DNA of 61,514 bases from a bacterium (GTDB lineage Bacteria; Cyanobacteriota; Vampirovibrionia; Gastranaerophilales; Gastranaerophilaceae): NCBI GenBank assembly GCA_017629215.1, contig JAGBXP010000025.1, positions 1 through 61,514 of the forward strand, in the 5' to 3' direction. Under the pieces are notes generated by a model that was not told the origin of the DNA, ran no database searches, and saw only the letters and a program-made list of their open reading frames with translations. Below, piece by piece: positions 44,000 to 53,815 of this stretch. The position numbers were made by a program, and so were the translations under genes. How positions within the stretch are numbered: the stretch's first letter is position 1; every line of letters starts with the position of its first letter.

Positions 44000-45403
44000 T
44001 TAGAAAAGAATAGTTAGTTCTTCATCAGGATTTAAGCTTGAGTCATTTGTAGTACTTGGAAGGATGATGTATTTACATTCATCTACGAATTCATATAAAA
44101 CACCAAATGTTCCACTAACTGCTAATTTAGAAAGGTTATATACACCTTTTCCAACAGTTATAAAGCTGCTACCAACGCTCTTAAGTCCTTTAAGAGGATG
44201 TAAAGAAGCTGTATCAGCAAATGCATCTGACCAGTTTCCACCGTACTCTTCAACACCGTTAGCGATAACTTCAGCACCTTCAGAAACAGTTCTTCCAGCA
44301 ACACCAGCAACTCTTCCTACCATTGAGAAAGGTGCGCCTAGTATTCTTGAAATTACGTTAGGATTTTTCATTACGTTTACTTGTGCGCTAGAAAGCTTTT
44401 TAGGGAAGCAAGCGCAATTTTCGCCATTAGTAATTGATTCAAATCTAACTTCTACATAGCCAGGATTTTTAACTCCAGGTCTTGCAACAGAAGATACAAT
44501 ACCTTTTACGGTTGAACCTGCTGGGAAGCAAACTCCGTTTAAAGTAACATCATCTGTTGTTTTTGCAGTAAATGTGTCATTTACATTTGAAGTTCTAGCA
44601 CTAATTCTTTCGCTTAATTTGATTTTAATAGCTACAGGTTCGTATTTTGTAGCACAACCAATTGCGCCATTAGATAAATCTATTTGGAAATTTCTCTTCA
44701 TAGCTGATAAGAAATAAGCAACTTGTTCTTTTGATAAATATTCATCATTGATTACTTTATCAGTATTAGGAAGAATGTTTAACAAACCTGATGCAATAAC
44801 TTCATTTGTAGCTTGATAAGCCCATTCAGGAACGTATTTAATAGTTTGTCCGTTTAGCATTGGAGCAGAAGCATTTGATTCAAGATTCATTAATTTAGCA
44901 AATGTACAGAAAACTTCAGCCTTTGTGATTGCTTTATCAGGTTGGAATGTTGAATCAGGGTAGCCAATCATAATATCAGCAGTTAAAGCTTTTTCAATTT
45001 CAGATTTAGCCCAATAACCATCTGTTAAATCAGTATACTTAGTAGAATCTCCTTTACTTAAACCTAAACCTTCTGAAATAAGAAATGCTAATTCAGAACG
45101 TAGGACAGGCATTTTAGGGTCATATAATGAGCCTCTTTTTTTATCCATTTTAGCCTGCATATTGCTAAGCATTTGTTTTGCATAATGTCCTACAACGACA
45201 TTTTGTTTTCCTTCAATTGTTTTAACGTGGCATGGTTTATAGATTTTGCCACCTACAATTACATCACTTTCAGCTGTTAAAAGAGCGTGTGATTGTGAAC
45301 CAAATAAGGTTGGATGTGAATAAGCTTGGATAGAATCTCTAGCAGAAGCCACACCTGCTGTTACACAAAGAACACACATTGTTGTTAAAAGTTCTCTTTT
45401 CAT
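44000..45403 (-). CDS. SLH-domain surface protein
   Basis: 467 residues with a signal peptide ending GVASA. SLH-type repeats cover roughly 95-235 (VLRSELAFLISEGLGL, YWAKSEIEKALTADIMIGYPDSTFQPDKAITKAEVFCTFAKLM, WAYQATNEVIASGLL). The C-terminal half is a beta-rich domain (FTAKTTDDVTLNGVCFPAGSTVKGIVSSV) with a Gly-rich segment. SLH domains tether proteins to the cell wall; in cyanobacteria they occur in outer-membrane-linking proteins, but the usual OprB porin barrel is absent. It is transcribed alone, with its own terminator. Confidence 0.88.
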   Translation of the reverse strand: MKRELLTTMCVLCVTAGVASARDSIQAYSHPTLFGSQSHALLTAESDVIVGGKIYKPCHVKTIEGKQNVVVGHYAKQMLSNMQAKMDKKRGSLYDPKMPVLRSELAFLISEGLGLSKGDSTKYTDLTDGYWAKSEIEKALTADIMIGYPDSTFQPDKAITKAEVFCTFAKLMNLESNASAPMLNGQTIKYVPEWAYQATNEVIASGLLNILPNTDKVINDEYLSKEQVAYFLSAMKRNFQIDLSNGAIGCATKYEPVAIKIKLSERISARTSNVNDTFTAKTTDDVTLNGVCFPAGSTVKGIVSSVARPGVKNPGYVEVRFESITNGENCACFPKKLSSAQVNVMKNPNVISRILGAPFSMVGRVAGVAGRTVSEGAEVIANGVEEYGGNWSDAFADTASLHPLKGLKSVGSSFITVGKGVYNLSKLAVSGTFGVLYEFVDECKYIILPSTTNDSSLNPDEELTILF

Positions 45404-45475
45404 ACATCTCCTTTCTTGTTGTCTATTAATAAGACTAAGTTCCTATATATATTTTTTTTTAATATATCATAAAAT

Positions 45476-46519
45476 TTAATGATTTGCATTATTTTTATTA
45501 AATTTGTCTTGAATACAATGAAATATATCTTGGTTTTTCTTAGTTATCAAATAGGCTTGCGGATAGCAATAATCTTCTTTAAATCCTATTTTTCTATACA
45601 TTTTTAATGCTCGATAATTATTAGTTTCTGTAGTAACATTAATTTCCGTAAATTCACGATTTCCAATTTTTGTCCAATCTACAATAGTTTTAATTGTTCT
45701 ATTTAAAAGTAGTGCTGAATAACCGTGTCCTCTATGATTTTTTTCAATAGCAACTAAAGGGATATTAGCAATTTTACCTCCTGTTACATTTGCAAATGCA
45801 AATCCACAAGGGATATCGTTATATAGCAAAACAGAAGTTGCATCTGGTAAGAAATCACCATAAATATTTTCGACTATCTTATTTATAATATCTGTTGTAC
45901 CTTCAATTGTTTTATAACGAGTATCGTATAACGCATCTTGCTTGTCTTTGAAGGATTCATGGATAATTCTAATAGCGTGTTCTTTATATAATTCATTATA
46001 GCTAACAATTTTATATTCATTAGGTTTTTCTGGAAGTTTCATATTCTCTAAAATTCTTTCAGAAGAGGCATTTCCCATAATAAATCTTAAAACAGCTAGC
46101 CCTACAAATTTAAAGCCATATTTTGAAATATCTGCTGTATAAATAGATTGTTGCCCTAGCATTGGATAAGAAACAACTTTGTTTTGTCTCTCATAGGCAG
46201 TTAAATCTAAAAATTTTTCAATTAATAATTTTTGTTTAGCACCAACTTCTTCAGTACCCAAACAATGAATTATATTAAGCTCGATTGACTCAGAAATAGA
46301 TGATGTATATACAAGAAAGGCTGTAGGAATAAGATTTTCTTTTAGGACGATACATTTTAAATAACCCATTTCGACAGCATTTATAAATTCTTCATATTCA
46401 AGAGGCTCTAGCTCAAATTTATATTCGCTAAAAGCTTTTGATTTAAAGTCGTTATATACTCCTTTAAATATTTTAAAAGTACTGCTATTAAGTAATTCTA
46501 CTTCATAATTCATTTCCAT
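45476..46519 (-). CDS. GNAT-family N-acetyltransferase, double domain
   Basis: 347 residues. The C-terminal GNAT domain has the acetyl-CoA loop NHRGHGYSALLL and the motif ETNNYRALKMYRKIGFKED; the N-terminal half looks like a degenerate second GNAT domain. The acceptor is unknown. It lies 12 bases downstream of ribBA in the same direction and has GAGGAA before ATG 46519, so it is probably the last gene of the riboflavin operon. Confidence 0.85.
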   Translation of the reverse strand: MEMNYEVELLNSSTFKIFKGVYNDFKSKAFSEYKFELEPLEYEEFINAVEMGYLKCIVLKENLIPTAFLVYTSSISESIELNIIHCLGTEEVGAKQKLLIEKFLDLTAYERQNKVVSYPMLGQQSIYTADISKYGFKFVGLAVLRFIMGNASSERILENMKLPEKPNEYKIVSYNELYKEHAIRIIHESFKDKQDALYDTRYKTIEGTTDIINKIVENIYGDFLPDATSVLLYNDIPCGFAFANVTGGKIANIPLVAIEKNHRGHGYSALLLNRTIKTIVDWTKIGNREFTEINVTTETNNYRALKMYRKIGFKEDYCYPQAYLITKKNQDIFHCIQDKFNKNNANH

Positions 46520-46531
46520 TAGACCATTCCT

Positions 46532-47740
46532 CTACATTAAATGATGCATTTTTTCACGTTTTGTATTTATATATTTTTCATTATACATGTTAATTTCTGA
46601 TTTAATATTAATATTTTCATTAATAGTTAAGCCATAGCCTTTGAGACCAATTATTTTTTTAGGGTTATTTGTAATTAAATTAAAATGATTAAAACCTAAA
46701 TCTAGGATTATTTGAGCTCCAACTCCATAATTTCTTAAATCAGGAGCGAAACCTAACGAAACATTAGCTTCTACAGTATCTTGTCCTTCTTCCTGAAGCT
46801 TATAAGCTTTTAGTTTATTAATCAGCCCTATACCACGACCTTCGTGATCACGAAGATAGATTAACGCTCCTTTACCATAAGTTTCAATCATTTTTAGCGC
46901 TTCTTGCAGTTGCCAGTTGCAATCACATTTTAAGCTGTGAAAGATATCGCCTGTTAAACATTCACTATGAACCCTAATTAACGGAGTTTTACCACTTCCA
47001 TCATCTTTCACTAACGCAACGTGTTCACAGTTTGAAATAGTATCTCTATAGCCTACGATTTGAAAATCTCCAAATTTTGTAGGTAAAAAGGTTTCGACTT
47101 CTCTTTGAACAAATCGTTCTTGTTCCAATCTATATGCGATTAAATCCGATACAGTAACGAATTTAATCCCATGTTTTTGAGCAAATCTATGTAATTCATC
47201 TCTGCGAGCCATTTCACCATTTTCTGATAGTATTTCACACATAACACCAGCAGGTCTATGACCACAAAGTTTTGCTAGGTCAACAACAGCCTCAGTATGT
47301 CCACAACGCTTTAATACACCACCTTTTCTAGCAACGCAAGGGAACATGTGCCCAGGACGTACTAAATCAGAAGGTATTGCATCTGGCGCAATTGCAACTT
47401 CAATAGTTTTTGCTCTGTCGAAAGCTGAAATACCTGTTGTAACTCCAAACTTAGGATTTGCGTCAATACTTAAAGAAAAAGCTGTTTGCATAGATTCTGT
47501 ATTTTTTTGAACCATTTGAGGAAGCTCAAGTTTTTCAGCAATTTCTGAATCTATTGCTAGGCAAACAAGTCCTCGACATTCCTTTGTTATAAAATTAATT
47601 AATTCTGGAGTTACAAATTGTGCAGAACAAATCAAGTCGCCTTCGTTTTCTCTGTCCTCATCGTCAGCAACAATAAGAGGTTTACCAATTTTAAAATCCT
47701 CTAATGCGTCTTTAATTGTACTGAATTGATTTGTGTTCAT
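46532..47740 (-). CDS. ribBA: Bifunctional DHBP synthase / GTP cyclohydrolase II
   Basis: 402 residues. The RibB half (1-205) has DDEDRENEGDL and GHTEAVVDLAKL; the RibA half has the zinc cysteines in HSECLTGDIFHSLKCDCN and the catalytic RDHEGRGIGL with its GTP-binding Arg. It supplies both precursors of riboflavin: DHBP from ribulose-5-phosphate and the pyrimidine from GTP. It follows ribE by 11 bases in the operon. Confidence 0.96.
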   Translation of the reverse strand: MNTNQFSTIKDALEDFKIGKPLIVADDEDRENEGDLICSAQFVTPELINFITKECRGLVCLAIDSEIAEKLELPQMVQKNTESMQTAFSLSIDANPKFGVTTGISAFDRAKTIEVAIAPDAIPSDLVRPGHMFPCVARKGGVLKRCGHTEAVVDLAKLCGHRPAGVMCEILSENGEMARRDELHRFAQKHGIKFVTVSDLIAYRLEQERFVQREVETFLPTKFGDFQIVGYRDTISNCEHVALVKDDGSGKTPLIRVHSECLTGDIFHSLKCDCNWQLQEALKMIETYGKGALIYLRDHEGRGIGLINKLKAYKLQEEGQDTVEANVSLGFAPDLRNYGVGAQIILDLGFNHFNLITNNPKKIIGLKGYGLTINENINIKSEINMYNEKYINTKREKMHHLM

Positions 47741-47751
47741 TTTACTTATAC

Positions 47752-48378
47752 CTAAAATCCATGTTCTTGCAGGTATTCAAGGCTTATTCTTGATTTATTA
47801 TCACTCGTTGATAAAAATTTTTCAACATATTTAGCTAAAATATCAACTTCAATATTTACAAAATCACCACTTTTTAAAAAACTTAAATTTGTATTTTCAA
47901 AAGTATGAGGAATTATTGCAACTTTAATTATATTATTTTTGATTTCAGCAATTGTTAGGCTTATTCCGTTAATTGTAATTGACCCTTTTTTGATTGTATA
48001 AATTGCAAGATTAGAAGGTAAGTCAATATTAAGCTCAAAAAAATCATTCTTTTTTTCGCAATTAATTATTTTGCCTAGTCCATCAACGTGTCCTGAAACA
48101 ATATGTCCTCCAAATCTACCATCAGCTTTCATCGCTCTTTCGAGGTTTACAATATCGCCATTTTTTAATTTATGCAAAATTGTTATTTTTGAAGTTTCTG
48201 GAGAAATGTCAGCTGTAAATCCTTTTGTCAATAATTCGACTACAGTTAAACACACACCATTTACTGCAATACTATCACCAAGTTTTGTGTTTTCTAATAC
48301 TTTAGAACATTCAATGACAATCTTGTCTTTTGTGATACTTTGGACTTTTCCTGTTTCTTCTATAATACCTGTAAACAT
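47752..48378 (-). CDS. ribE: Riboflavin synthase alpha chain
   Basis: 208 residues with the duplicated lumazine-binding domain: MFTGIIEETGKV opens the first copy, and GGHIVSGHVDGLGKI and SITINGISLTI mark the second. It dismutates dimethylribityllumazine to riboflavin. The ribD and ribH genes are not adjacent. No FMN riboswitch is visible in its short leader. Confidence 0.95.
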   Translation of the reverse strand: MFTGIIEETGKVQSITKDKIVIECSKVLENTKLGDSIAVNGVCLTVVELLTKGFTADISPETSKITILHKLKNGDIVNLERAMKADGRFGGHIVSGHVDGLGKIINCEKKNDFFELNIDLPSNLAIYTIKKGSITINGISLTIAEIKNNIIKVAIIPHTFENTNLSFLKSGDFVNIEVDILAKYVEKFLSTSDNKSRISLEYLQEHGF

Positions 48379-48489
48379 GGGATTATTTTAGCATAAAAAA
48401 TAGGATTTGTCATTTATTCAAACTATTTTGATATCCTTTTAAAATATGCTATACTATATTTAATATTTAAGAATAAGAGAGGACTGTAA

Positions 48490-49263
48490 ATGAAAAAAAA
48501 TGGATTCACGCTTGCTGAAACTGTAATTACAATGGCTGTTATCGGAGTTGTCGCTGCGATTAGTTTGCCATTGATTAATAGTTTTAGGATTGATGAAAAT
48601 AAGGTGCTTTTTTTGAGAACTTATGATGCCATAGTAGAAGCAACTCAAATGATTATATCTAACTCTGAAATGTATCCTCCAATAGGTCATAATGAAGTTT
48701 TAGTAGATGACAATAATGTGGAAGAAGATAAAATCTCTTATGAATTAGTGAAATCTCCATTATTAAATTATACAACCAAATATAAATATAAAGGATATGA
48801 TTATCAAGGCCATAATAAATTTGCGTATTTATTACGTTTAGCATTAGGGAAACCTGAAGATACTGAAAAGAAACCTGTTGAGGTTGGTCTAGTGAATTTT
48901 GATTCCAAAAATGGGATACATTTTAGTATTGATACTACAGCTTCTTTTTCAAAAGTAGAGAGTGCTACTTTCCCAGATGATATAAAAGATTATTGTTTCT
49001 ATATAACAAAAATTAACATTGATGTAAAAGATAAAGAAAATGGTTGTATATATGATAAGATAAAATGTCCACATCCTGATCAATTTTTATTATATGTAAC
49101 TGCAGATGGTAGTGTACATGCTGCAGATCCAATGGGACAATATTATTTAGATACTAGAAGCAATTTAAGGTTAAATAAAGAAGTGCTTGGCGAAAAATAT
49201 ACAACATTGGATGAGTTTAATTATTCAAAAATTCGTTGGGATTCCTTAACATCAGTTCCATAA
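48490..49263 (+). CDS. Type IV pilin / pseudopilin-like prepilin
   Basis: 257 residues. The class III signal MKKNG-FTLAE, with cleavage after Gly5 and Glu at mature position 5, is followed by the hydrophobic pilin helix (TVITMAVIGVVAAISLP). The C-terminal globular part contains four Cys (CFY, GCIYDKIKC, and one earlier) and an FLLYVTADGSVHAAD stretch. It would be polymerised by the GspE/GspF-type machine at 33805-37074. GAGAGGA precedes the ATG. It converges with, and overlaps by 43 bases, the adenine deaminase gene. Confidence 0.9.
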   Translation: MKKNGFTLAETVITMAVIGVVAAISLPLINSFRIDENKVLFLRTYDAIVEATQMIISNSEMYPPIGHNEVLVDDNNVEEDKISYELVKSPLLNYTTKYKYKGYDYQGHNKFAYLLRLALGKPEDTEKKPVEVGLVNFDSKNGIHFSIDTTASFSKVESATFPDDIKDYCFYITKINIDVKDKENGCIYDKIKCPHPDQFLLYVTADGSVHAADPMGQYYLDTRSNLRLNKEVLGEKYTTLDEFNYSKIRWDSLTSVP

Positions 49264-50975
49264 CTAATTCCAAATATATCTGTAAAATTAAATGTATTTG
49301 TATCAAACAGTCCTTTGTCAGTAATTTTTAATTCTGGAATTACTGGCAATGACATGAAAGCCATTGTCATAAATGGATCGTCTAATGTGCAACCAGTCTC
49401 GTGAGAAGCGTGATTTAGTTCTGCACATTTTTCAAGCACATAGTTAAAATCTTTATCAGACATTAAACCTGCAATTGGTAGTGGAAGTTTAGATATAACT
49501 TCACCATTATTAACAACAACTTTTCCACCTTGAGATTTTACTAATTCGACAGCTGCAATATACATATCATAATCATTTGTACCTACAATAATCATATTAT
49601 GTGAGTCATGTGCTACAGTAGATGCGATTGCTCCTGATTTTAGATTGAAGCCTTTGACGAAACCTTTGCCAATGTTACCAGTTGCTCTATGACGTTCTAT
49701 AACACAAATCTTTAAGGTATCAGTTTCTATGTTGCTTATGGCATTACCATTTTCAATTTTAATTTTAGAATTAATAGCCTTTGTTACAAGCTGATGCGGT
49801 ATAACTTCAATTGCCTTAACTACATCAGATTTGGCTTCAATTCTAAAATCTTCTTCTTCTATCCATTTTACGTTTACTGAACCACGCATAGAAGGTGTTT
49901 CAAATTCTTCCAATTCAGATATTAATTGTCCATTTTCAACTATCACTTTACCATTTTTGATTACAAAATCAGGTTTAAATGATTTTAAATCTGGTAATAT
50001 CAATAAATCAGCTTTATAACCTGGAGCTACTGCACCAAGATCTTTAAGACCAAAATATTCTGCAGTATTCAAGCTTGCACACTGAATTGCTTTAATTGGA
50101 TCTACTCCTGCTTCAACTGCACGTCTTACCATTCCATTAATATGTTCTTTTAAATCAGAAGGATGTCTATCATCAGTTACAAATAAACATTTACGAGTAT
50201 TACATTCTTTTAAAATAGGTATTAGCGCGTCTAAATCCTTAGCTGCAGTACCTTCTCTAATCATTAGATACATTCCCAAACGGAGTTTTTCAATAGCTTC
50301 TTTTGGAGTTGTGCATTCATGATCAGATTTAACTCCACTAGCAATATAGGCACACAAATCCTTATTTGATAAAAATGGAGCATGACCGTCTATACGTTTA
50401 TCTTTCTGTTTTGCAAGTTTAAGCTTTGACATTACATTCTTATCTAAATTTAGAACCCCAGGGAAATTCATCATTTCGGCAATTCCAAGAACCCAAGGTT
50501 TGTCAATCAATAATGATAAATCATAGCTATTCAAATCAAAACCTGATGTTTCAAAAGGTGTTGCAGGAACGCAAGAAGGAAGCATTGTATATACATCAAG
50601 AGGTAAATTTTTAACAGCCTCGTGCATAAAACTTATTCCATGAAGTCCAAAAACATTAGAAATTTCATGAGGGTCAATGATTGCTGTTGTAGTACCAGCT
50701 GGAAGTACTGTTTTTGCAAACTCTTTTGGTAGCATCATTGAGCTTTCTAAATGTACATGACCATCAATAAACGATGGTGAAACGTAAGCTCCATTTATAT
50801 CAATTTCTTTGTATCCTGAGTAATTATCTCCTATGCCGACAATTATTCCGTCTTGTATTGCTACATCTGCCTTATGAATTTCCTCTGATAATACATTTAC
50901 GATATTAGCATTCTTTATAACTAATTCTGCTTTTTCTAGGCCTCTTGCTACATTTATAATTTTTTGTTGTGTCAT
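49221..50975 (-). CDS. ade: Adenine deaminase
   Basis: 584 residues of the amidohydrolase superfamily: SFIDGHVHLESSM with two metal His, the DPHEISNVFG segment and the C-terminal adenine-deaminase domain with STVAHDSHNMIIVGTND. It converts adenine to hypoxanthine for purine salvage. Adenine is also a product of the MtnP reaction encoded at 52908, a possible metabolic link. Its 3' end overlaps the convergent prepilin gene by 43 bases. Confidence 0.95.
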   Translation of the reverse strand: MTQQKIINVARGLEKAELVIKNANIVNVLSEEIHKADVAIQDGIIVGIGDNYSGYKEIDINGAYVSPSFIDGHVHLESSMMLPKEFAKTVLPAGTTTAIIDPHEISNVFGLHGISFMHEAVKNLPLDVYTMLPSCVPATPFETSGFDLNSYDLSLLIDKPWVLGIAEMMNFPGVLNLDKNVMSKLKLAKQKDKRIDGHAPFLSNKDLCAYIASGVKSDHECTTPKEAIEKLRLGMYLMIREGTAAKDLDALIPILKECNTRKCLFVTDDRHPSDLKEHINGMVRRAVEAGVDPIKAIQCASLNTAEYFGLKDLGAVAPGYKADLLILPDLKSFKPDFVIKNGKVIVENGQLISELEEFETPSMRGSVNVKWIEEEDFRIEAKSDVVKAIEVIPHQLVTKAINSKIKIENGNAISNIETDTLKICVIERHRATGNIGKGFVKGFNLKSGAIASTVAHDSHNMIIVGTNDYDMYIAAVELVKSQGGKVVVNNGEVISKLPLPIAGLMSDKDFNYVLEKCAELNHASHETGCTLDDPFMTMAFMSLPVIPELKITDKGLFDTNTFNFTDIFGISYGTDVKESQRIFE

Positions 50976-50983
50976 AATTTTCC

Positions 50984-51562
50984 TTATAATATTATTGGTA
51001 GATATTCTAATAATTTAGATAAATCTTTTTTTTCTAATACTTTTTCAATAAGAGTTTTATGATTTTCTGCTTCTTCTGTTTTTATTGAAGTTGGCAATTC
51101 AATATCAGTGTTATTTTCTGAGTTCACAAAACCTTTGTTTATAATTAAAAATTCTTCATAAATTTTTACAAGATTGATTAAGTTTTCATCGAATTTATAA
51201 TCTTGACCAAGGTAATATTTGATATCTTTTGGGAATTTTTCCATGAATTGAAGTATAAATTTAGTTTCAGAAATATTTGCTTCTTCGTCATATTCCAATC
51301 CAAGGCAATGATTTGAAAGTAACTTTTGTTTTGGTTGAGTTTTAATATATAAAGCCCACATTAGGCATCCAACATAAAATCCTAAATTATTATTTAAAAT
51401 TTCAATCATTTTTTTATAATATTGCATGAATTTCAATTTTTTTTGAGATAAATTCTTAAACCTATTAATATCCATATATAAATATTCAACTGACCCTTGA
51501 AATGCTAATATATATGGCGCAAAACCTGGATCAAATTCTATACCGTTAATAGATGTTGTCAT
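50984..51562 (-). CDS. Unknown 192-residue helical protein
   Basis: No family recognised. It is mostly helical with a hydrophobic stretch around residues 58-72 (LGFYVGCLMWALYI). A Glu/Lys-rich C-terminus begins near 145. GGAGTGA precedes its ATG. It lies 8 bases upstream of ade and is probably co-transcribed with it, which could indicate a membrane role near purine uptake; that is a guess. Confidence 0.6.
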   Translation of the reverse strand: MTTSINGIEFDPGFAPYILAFQGSVEYLYMDINRFKNLSQKKLKFMQYYKKMIEILNNNLGFYVGCLMWALYIKTQPKQKLLSNHCLGLEYDEEANISETKFILQFMEKFPKDIKYYLGQDYKFDENLINLVKIYEEFLIINKGFVNSENNTDIELPTSIKTEEAENHKTLIEKVLEKKDLSKLLEYLPIIL

Positions 51563-51631
51563 TCTAATATCACTCCTTTATTTCCATTATTCTAGCATAT
51601 AAATTTATACAATACCAATTTTTAATGGCTT

Positions 51632-52630
51632 TTATATAATATTATTCAAAATAGTTTCAACAATTTGAGTAGCAGAAATTTTTAAACAATCCAGACTTTC
51701 GCAAGTTGTTTGTCTTTTTTCCCATAGGCAAGGCTGAAGTGGACAATCACAATCAGCTTTTATTGGAGTAATAGTGTCAATCTGAGGGATTAATTTTTTA
51801 TCATCAGTAGAACCAAAAATTACAAATGTTTTAACTTCTAAAGCAACTGCTATATGTAGTGGTGCAGAATCTGAACATAAAAAAACTTCTGATGATGAAA
51901 TTAACTCTGCAAGATCTCTTAAATTCTTTGTTGTGCCGTATAAGTTCTCAAATTTTTTTGCAGGTACAAGTTTAGTTATTGTATCAATGCAATCCTTGTC
52001 ATCAGGTCCACCTACTAATAAGACTTTTTTACCTCTATTTGCTAGTTCGTTAACAACATTAGCCCATTCACATGCAGGTATTGTCTTAATCATTCCATTG
52101 TTTACACTTAGTTTACTAACTCCAGGGTGGATAAGTACGCTATTAGGAATTTGTGATTTCTTTTCAATATTAAGGATTGGTAGTTTGGTTTTTATACTTG
52201 TAATACCTGAGGCTAAGTCTTGGTACATTTCTACGGCATATTGGTTTTTGTTTAGTTTAATAGCTTTTGTAAGCAGTAATTGACTCAATTTTCCTGTGTT
52301 ATAACCATATCTTTTTTTTATAAATGTTAAGAAAAGAAAAATTGAAATAAATTTATTTGAACCTGAAGATATTACAATGTCAAATTTACCACTCCAAATT
52401 TTAAATAACAATTTCATTAGCTCTAAATATTTAGATTTTCCTTTTATATTAGCAATAAAAGTAGAATCAATAACGTCTGTTAAAGTGATAATACCTTTAC
52501 TTCGTTCTTCAAGAGCTAATGTTATATGCGAATTTGGAAACTCTTTTTTAATAGATTGAATAGTTGGGAGAAATAATATTTCATCTCCCAAACCTCCAAA
52601 GTTTATAAAAAGTATTTTTTTCTTTGACAT
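51632..52630 (-). CDS. Glycosyltransferase family 9 (heptosyltransferase-like)
   Basis: 332 residues with two Rossmann-like halves. The N-terminal motif FINFGGLGDEILFLP and the C-terminal donor site SSEVFLCSDSAPLHIAVAL plus FGSTD match ADP-heptose:LPS heptosyltransferases. It transfers a sugar to a growing surface glycan. Heptose biosynthesis genes are not in the window, so the donor is uncertain. The start overlaps the stop of the upstream yggT-like gene by one base. Confidence 0.88.
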   Translation of the reverse strand: MSKKKILFINFGGLGDEILFLPTIQSIKKEFPNSHITLALEERSKGIITLTDVIDSTFIANIKGKSKYLELMKLLFKIWSGKFDIVISSGSNKFISIFLFLTFIKKRYGYNTGKLSQLLLTKAIKLNKNQYAVEMYQDLASGITSIKTKLPILNIEKKSQIPNSVLIHPGVSKLSVNNGMIKTIPACEWANVVNELANRGKKVLLVGGPDDKDCIDTITKLVPAKKFENLYGTTKNLRDLAELISSSEVFLCSDSAPLHIAVALEVKTFVIFGSTDDKKLIPQIDTITPIKADCDCPLQPCLWEKRQTTCESLDCLKISATQIVETILNNII

Positions 52631-52896
52631 TAGATACCAAGTCCTGATAATAGACCCACAAGAAGCCCTTGAATAATTTGAAGTAAAATAATTGCTATGA
52701 CAGGAGATATGTCAAGAACACCTCCAATTGGCGGAATAATACCTCTAAATATATTCAAAAATGGGTCGGTTACTGAACGCATCCAAGCAAAAGGTTGTTG
52801 TTCCCAATTAATAGATGGTATCCAGGTTAAAAATATTCTTAAAATTAATAATATATAATAAAAAGAAAATAATTGATTAATTATTCTTGTAACCAT
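52630..52896 (-). CDS. YggT-family membrane protein
   Basis: 88 residues with two membrane segments and the family motif RIFLTWIPSINWEQQPFAW followed by VTDPFLNIFRGIIPPIGG. Members occur in bacteria and plastids, where they affect cell division or envelope organisation; the biochemical role is unclear. It sits between mtnP (11-base gap) and the GT9 gene, suggesting a small envelope operon. Confidence 0.9.
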   Translation of the reverse strand: MVTRIINQLFSFYYILLILRIFLTWIPSINWEQQPFAWMRSVTDPFLNIFRGIIPPIGGVLDISPVIAIILLQIIQGLLVGLLSGLGI

Positions 52897-52907
52897 TATA
52901 AACCTCC

Positions 52908-53705
52908 TTATACATGTGAATTTGCTCTTGTATTAGCACATTCACAATTATTATTTTCAGCAGGTATATTTTCTATCATAGTAAATAACAATTTTTTCAA
53001 ATTATCTAAGTTATTATTAAACACTTTAATTACTTCTGAATGAGAAACAGGTGGAACGTCTCCAACTAGACCAGCGTCATAATCAGTAATCAAAGAAATA
53101 TTTAATGGACACATATCCATTTCCTTAACCAAATAAGCTTCTGGGAAAGCTGTCATATTAATTACTTCCCAGCCTTGATTTGTAAAGAATTTAGACTCAG
53201 CCTTTGTTGAAAATCTTGGACCGTTAATTACAACTACTGTACCATTTTCATGCACTGTAATTCCTAATTCCTTAGCTGTTTTAATAGCTAATTCTCTTAG
53301 TTCAGGACAGTATGTTTCAGCAGGAGATGGGTGGTAACAAGTAGGTCCTTCAAAGAATGTTGATTTTCTACCATCGGTCCAATCAACAAATTGGTCGCAT
53401 ATAACAAAATGACCAGGCTCAACGTGTTTTTGTAAACTGCCAGCGGCACAAGGTGAAATTACTCTTGTACATCCAACATGTTTCATCGCCCAAACATTAG
53501 CACGGAAATTAATCATGTGTGGAAGGATTGAGTGGTTTCTACCATGACGTGGCATAAATGCAACCTTGTGATTTCCGATTTTTCCAATAAACAAGCTATC
53601 TGATGGCATACCATAAGGTGTATCTACTTTAACCTCTTTAATATCTTCTAAAAAGCTATAAAAGCCAGAACCACCAAAAACCCCAATATCTGCTAATTTT
53701 TCCAT
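52908..53705 (-). CDS. mtnP: S-methyl-5'-thioadenosine phosphorylase
   Basis: 265 residues of the PNP superfamily: GVFGGSGFY, the phosphate-binding MPRHGRNHSILPH, and the substrate site TAFPEAYLVKEMDM with NMTAFPE. It splits methylthioadenosine to adenine and methylthioribose-1-phosphate, feeding mtnA at 11516. The tail is Cys/Asn-rich (NNNCECANTRANSHV) and probably unstructured. Adenine could go to Ade encoded nearby. Confidence 0.94.
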   Translation of the reverse strand: MEKLADIGVFGGSGFYSFLEDIKEVKVDTPYGMPSDSLFIGKIGNHKVAFMPRHGRNHSILPHMINFRANVWAMKHVGCTRVISPCAAGSLQKHVEPGHFVICDQFVDWTDGRKSTFFEGPTCYHPSPAETYCPELRELAIKTAKELGITVHENGTVVVINGPRFSTKAESKFFTNQGWEVINMTAFPEAYLVKEMDMCPLNISLITDYDAGLVGDVPPVSHSEVIKVFNNNLDNLKKLLFTMIENIPAENNNCECANTRANSHV

Positions 53706-53815
53706 ATAATTAATCCCTTTCGTGTTTACTAATACTATGGGTATATTTTAGCACGAATGATTAAAATCACCAAAAAATTTTAAAATTTATTAGTGATAGA
53801 ATAATAGGTCAGATA

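Noticed and set aside
48379-48489. FMN riboswitch before ribE
   Set aside because: The gap is only about 110 bases, AT-rich, and none of the conserved FMN-aptamer segments is seen.
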